The notes beneath the pieces are model-generated. The model was not told the origin of the DNA and ran no database searches. It saw nothing but the letters and a program-made list of their open reading frames with translations. Shown in pieces: positions 5,348-5,430 of a stretch of 5,430 nt of DNA (its first letter is position 1; every line of letters begins with the position of its first letter). Origin of the DNA: a bacterium (GTDB taxonomy: Bacteria > Bdellovibrionota_C > UBA2361 > OMII01). The translations under genes were made by a program, and so were the position numbers. The stretch is taken from NCBI GenBank assembly GCA_017853915.1, contig JAFMIS010000191.1, positions 1-5,430 on the forward strand. Direction: 5' to 3'.

Positions 5348-5430
5348 TCACGGTTCCTCATCAGCCGCTAGCGACGTTGGCGCGAAAGGACGGATCGCCG
5401 CGGGAATGCCGAGCGAAAGCTCATGCAAAC
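5348..5430 (-). CDS. possible C-terminus of a convergent gene entering from the right edge
   Basis: One minus-strand frame is open from the right edge to TGA at 5350-5348 and reads as a 26-residue end, LHELSLGIPAAIRPFAPTSL followed by AADEEP. An alanine/acidic ending after a hydrophobic stretch is common in real proteins, and a hairpin (5286-5304) follows 43 bases after the stop. A 26-codon open frame is common by chance, so this remains a suggestion. No function can be given. Confidence 0.25.
   Translation of the reverse strand, partial: LHELSLGIPAAIRPFAPTSLAADEEP

Noticed and set aside
5209..5430. 74-codon plus-strand frame open to the right edge
   Set aside because: It contains no ATG or GTG, only TTG/CTG codons without a ribosome site, and a product with no recognisable pattern.

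Overview
The window looks like a bacterial accessory locus for cell-surface polysaccharide synthesis, probably from a Gram-negative organism. Base composition is moderately GC-rich, Shine-Dalgarno sites are clear and gene packing is compact. Nothing in the sequence fixes the taxon, and I recognise no phage, transposase, CRISPR, tRNA or rRNA sequence.

Positions 1-4150 hold a minus-strand gene series, read from right to left. It starts with a 598-residue polytopic membrane protein of GT-C-like architecture (2354-4150). A possible 51-codon small ORF follows (2181-2336). Then come a Gfo/Idh/MocA family NAD(P)-dependent sugar oxidoreductase (1101-2168) and a DegT/DnrJ/EryC1/StrS family PLP-dependent sugar aminotransferase, which runs off the left edge (1-1092). 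The last two genes are 8 bases apart, and the aminotransferase Shine-Dalgarno overlaps the oxidoreductase stop codon, so they are very likely co-translated. By analogy with known nucleotide-sugar pathways, the oxidoreductase would make a keto-sugar nucleotide and the aminotransferase would aminate it, giving an amino sugar for a surface glycan. The membrane protein could transfer or modify a lipid-linked sugar at the membrane. That last role is inference from architecture only.

Positions 4151-4714 separate this series from a divergent plus-strand gene. The stretch holds no convincing gene. It does contain a 19-bp imperfect palindrome (4370-4388) and a strong GC hairpin (4629-4651).

Positions 4715-5227 (+) encode a small exported protein with a signal peptide, six cysteines in the predicted mature part and a polar low-complexity tail. 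I do not recognise its family. The DNA under its tail is rich in direct and inverted repeats. The last 200 bases contain a hairpin (5286-5304) and possibly the very end of a convergent minus-strand gene (5348-5430).

I did not find a clearly new biological system. The least explained items are the six-cysteine secreted protein, the membrane protein with its large soluble C-terminal domain, and the small ORF lying between membrane protein and oxidoreductase.
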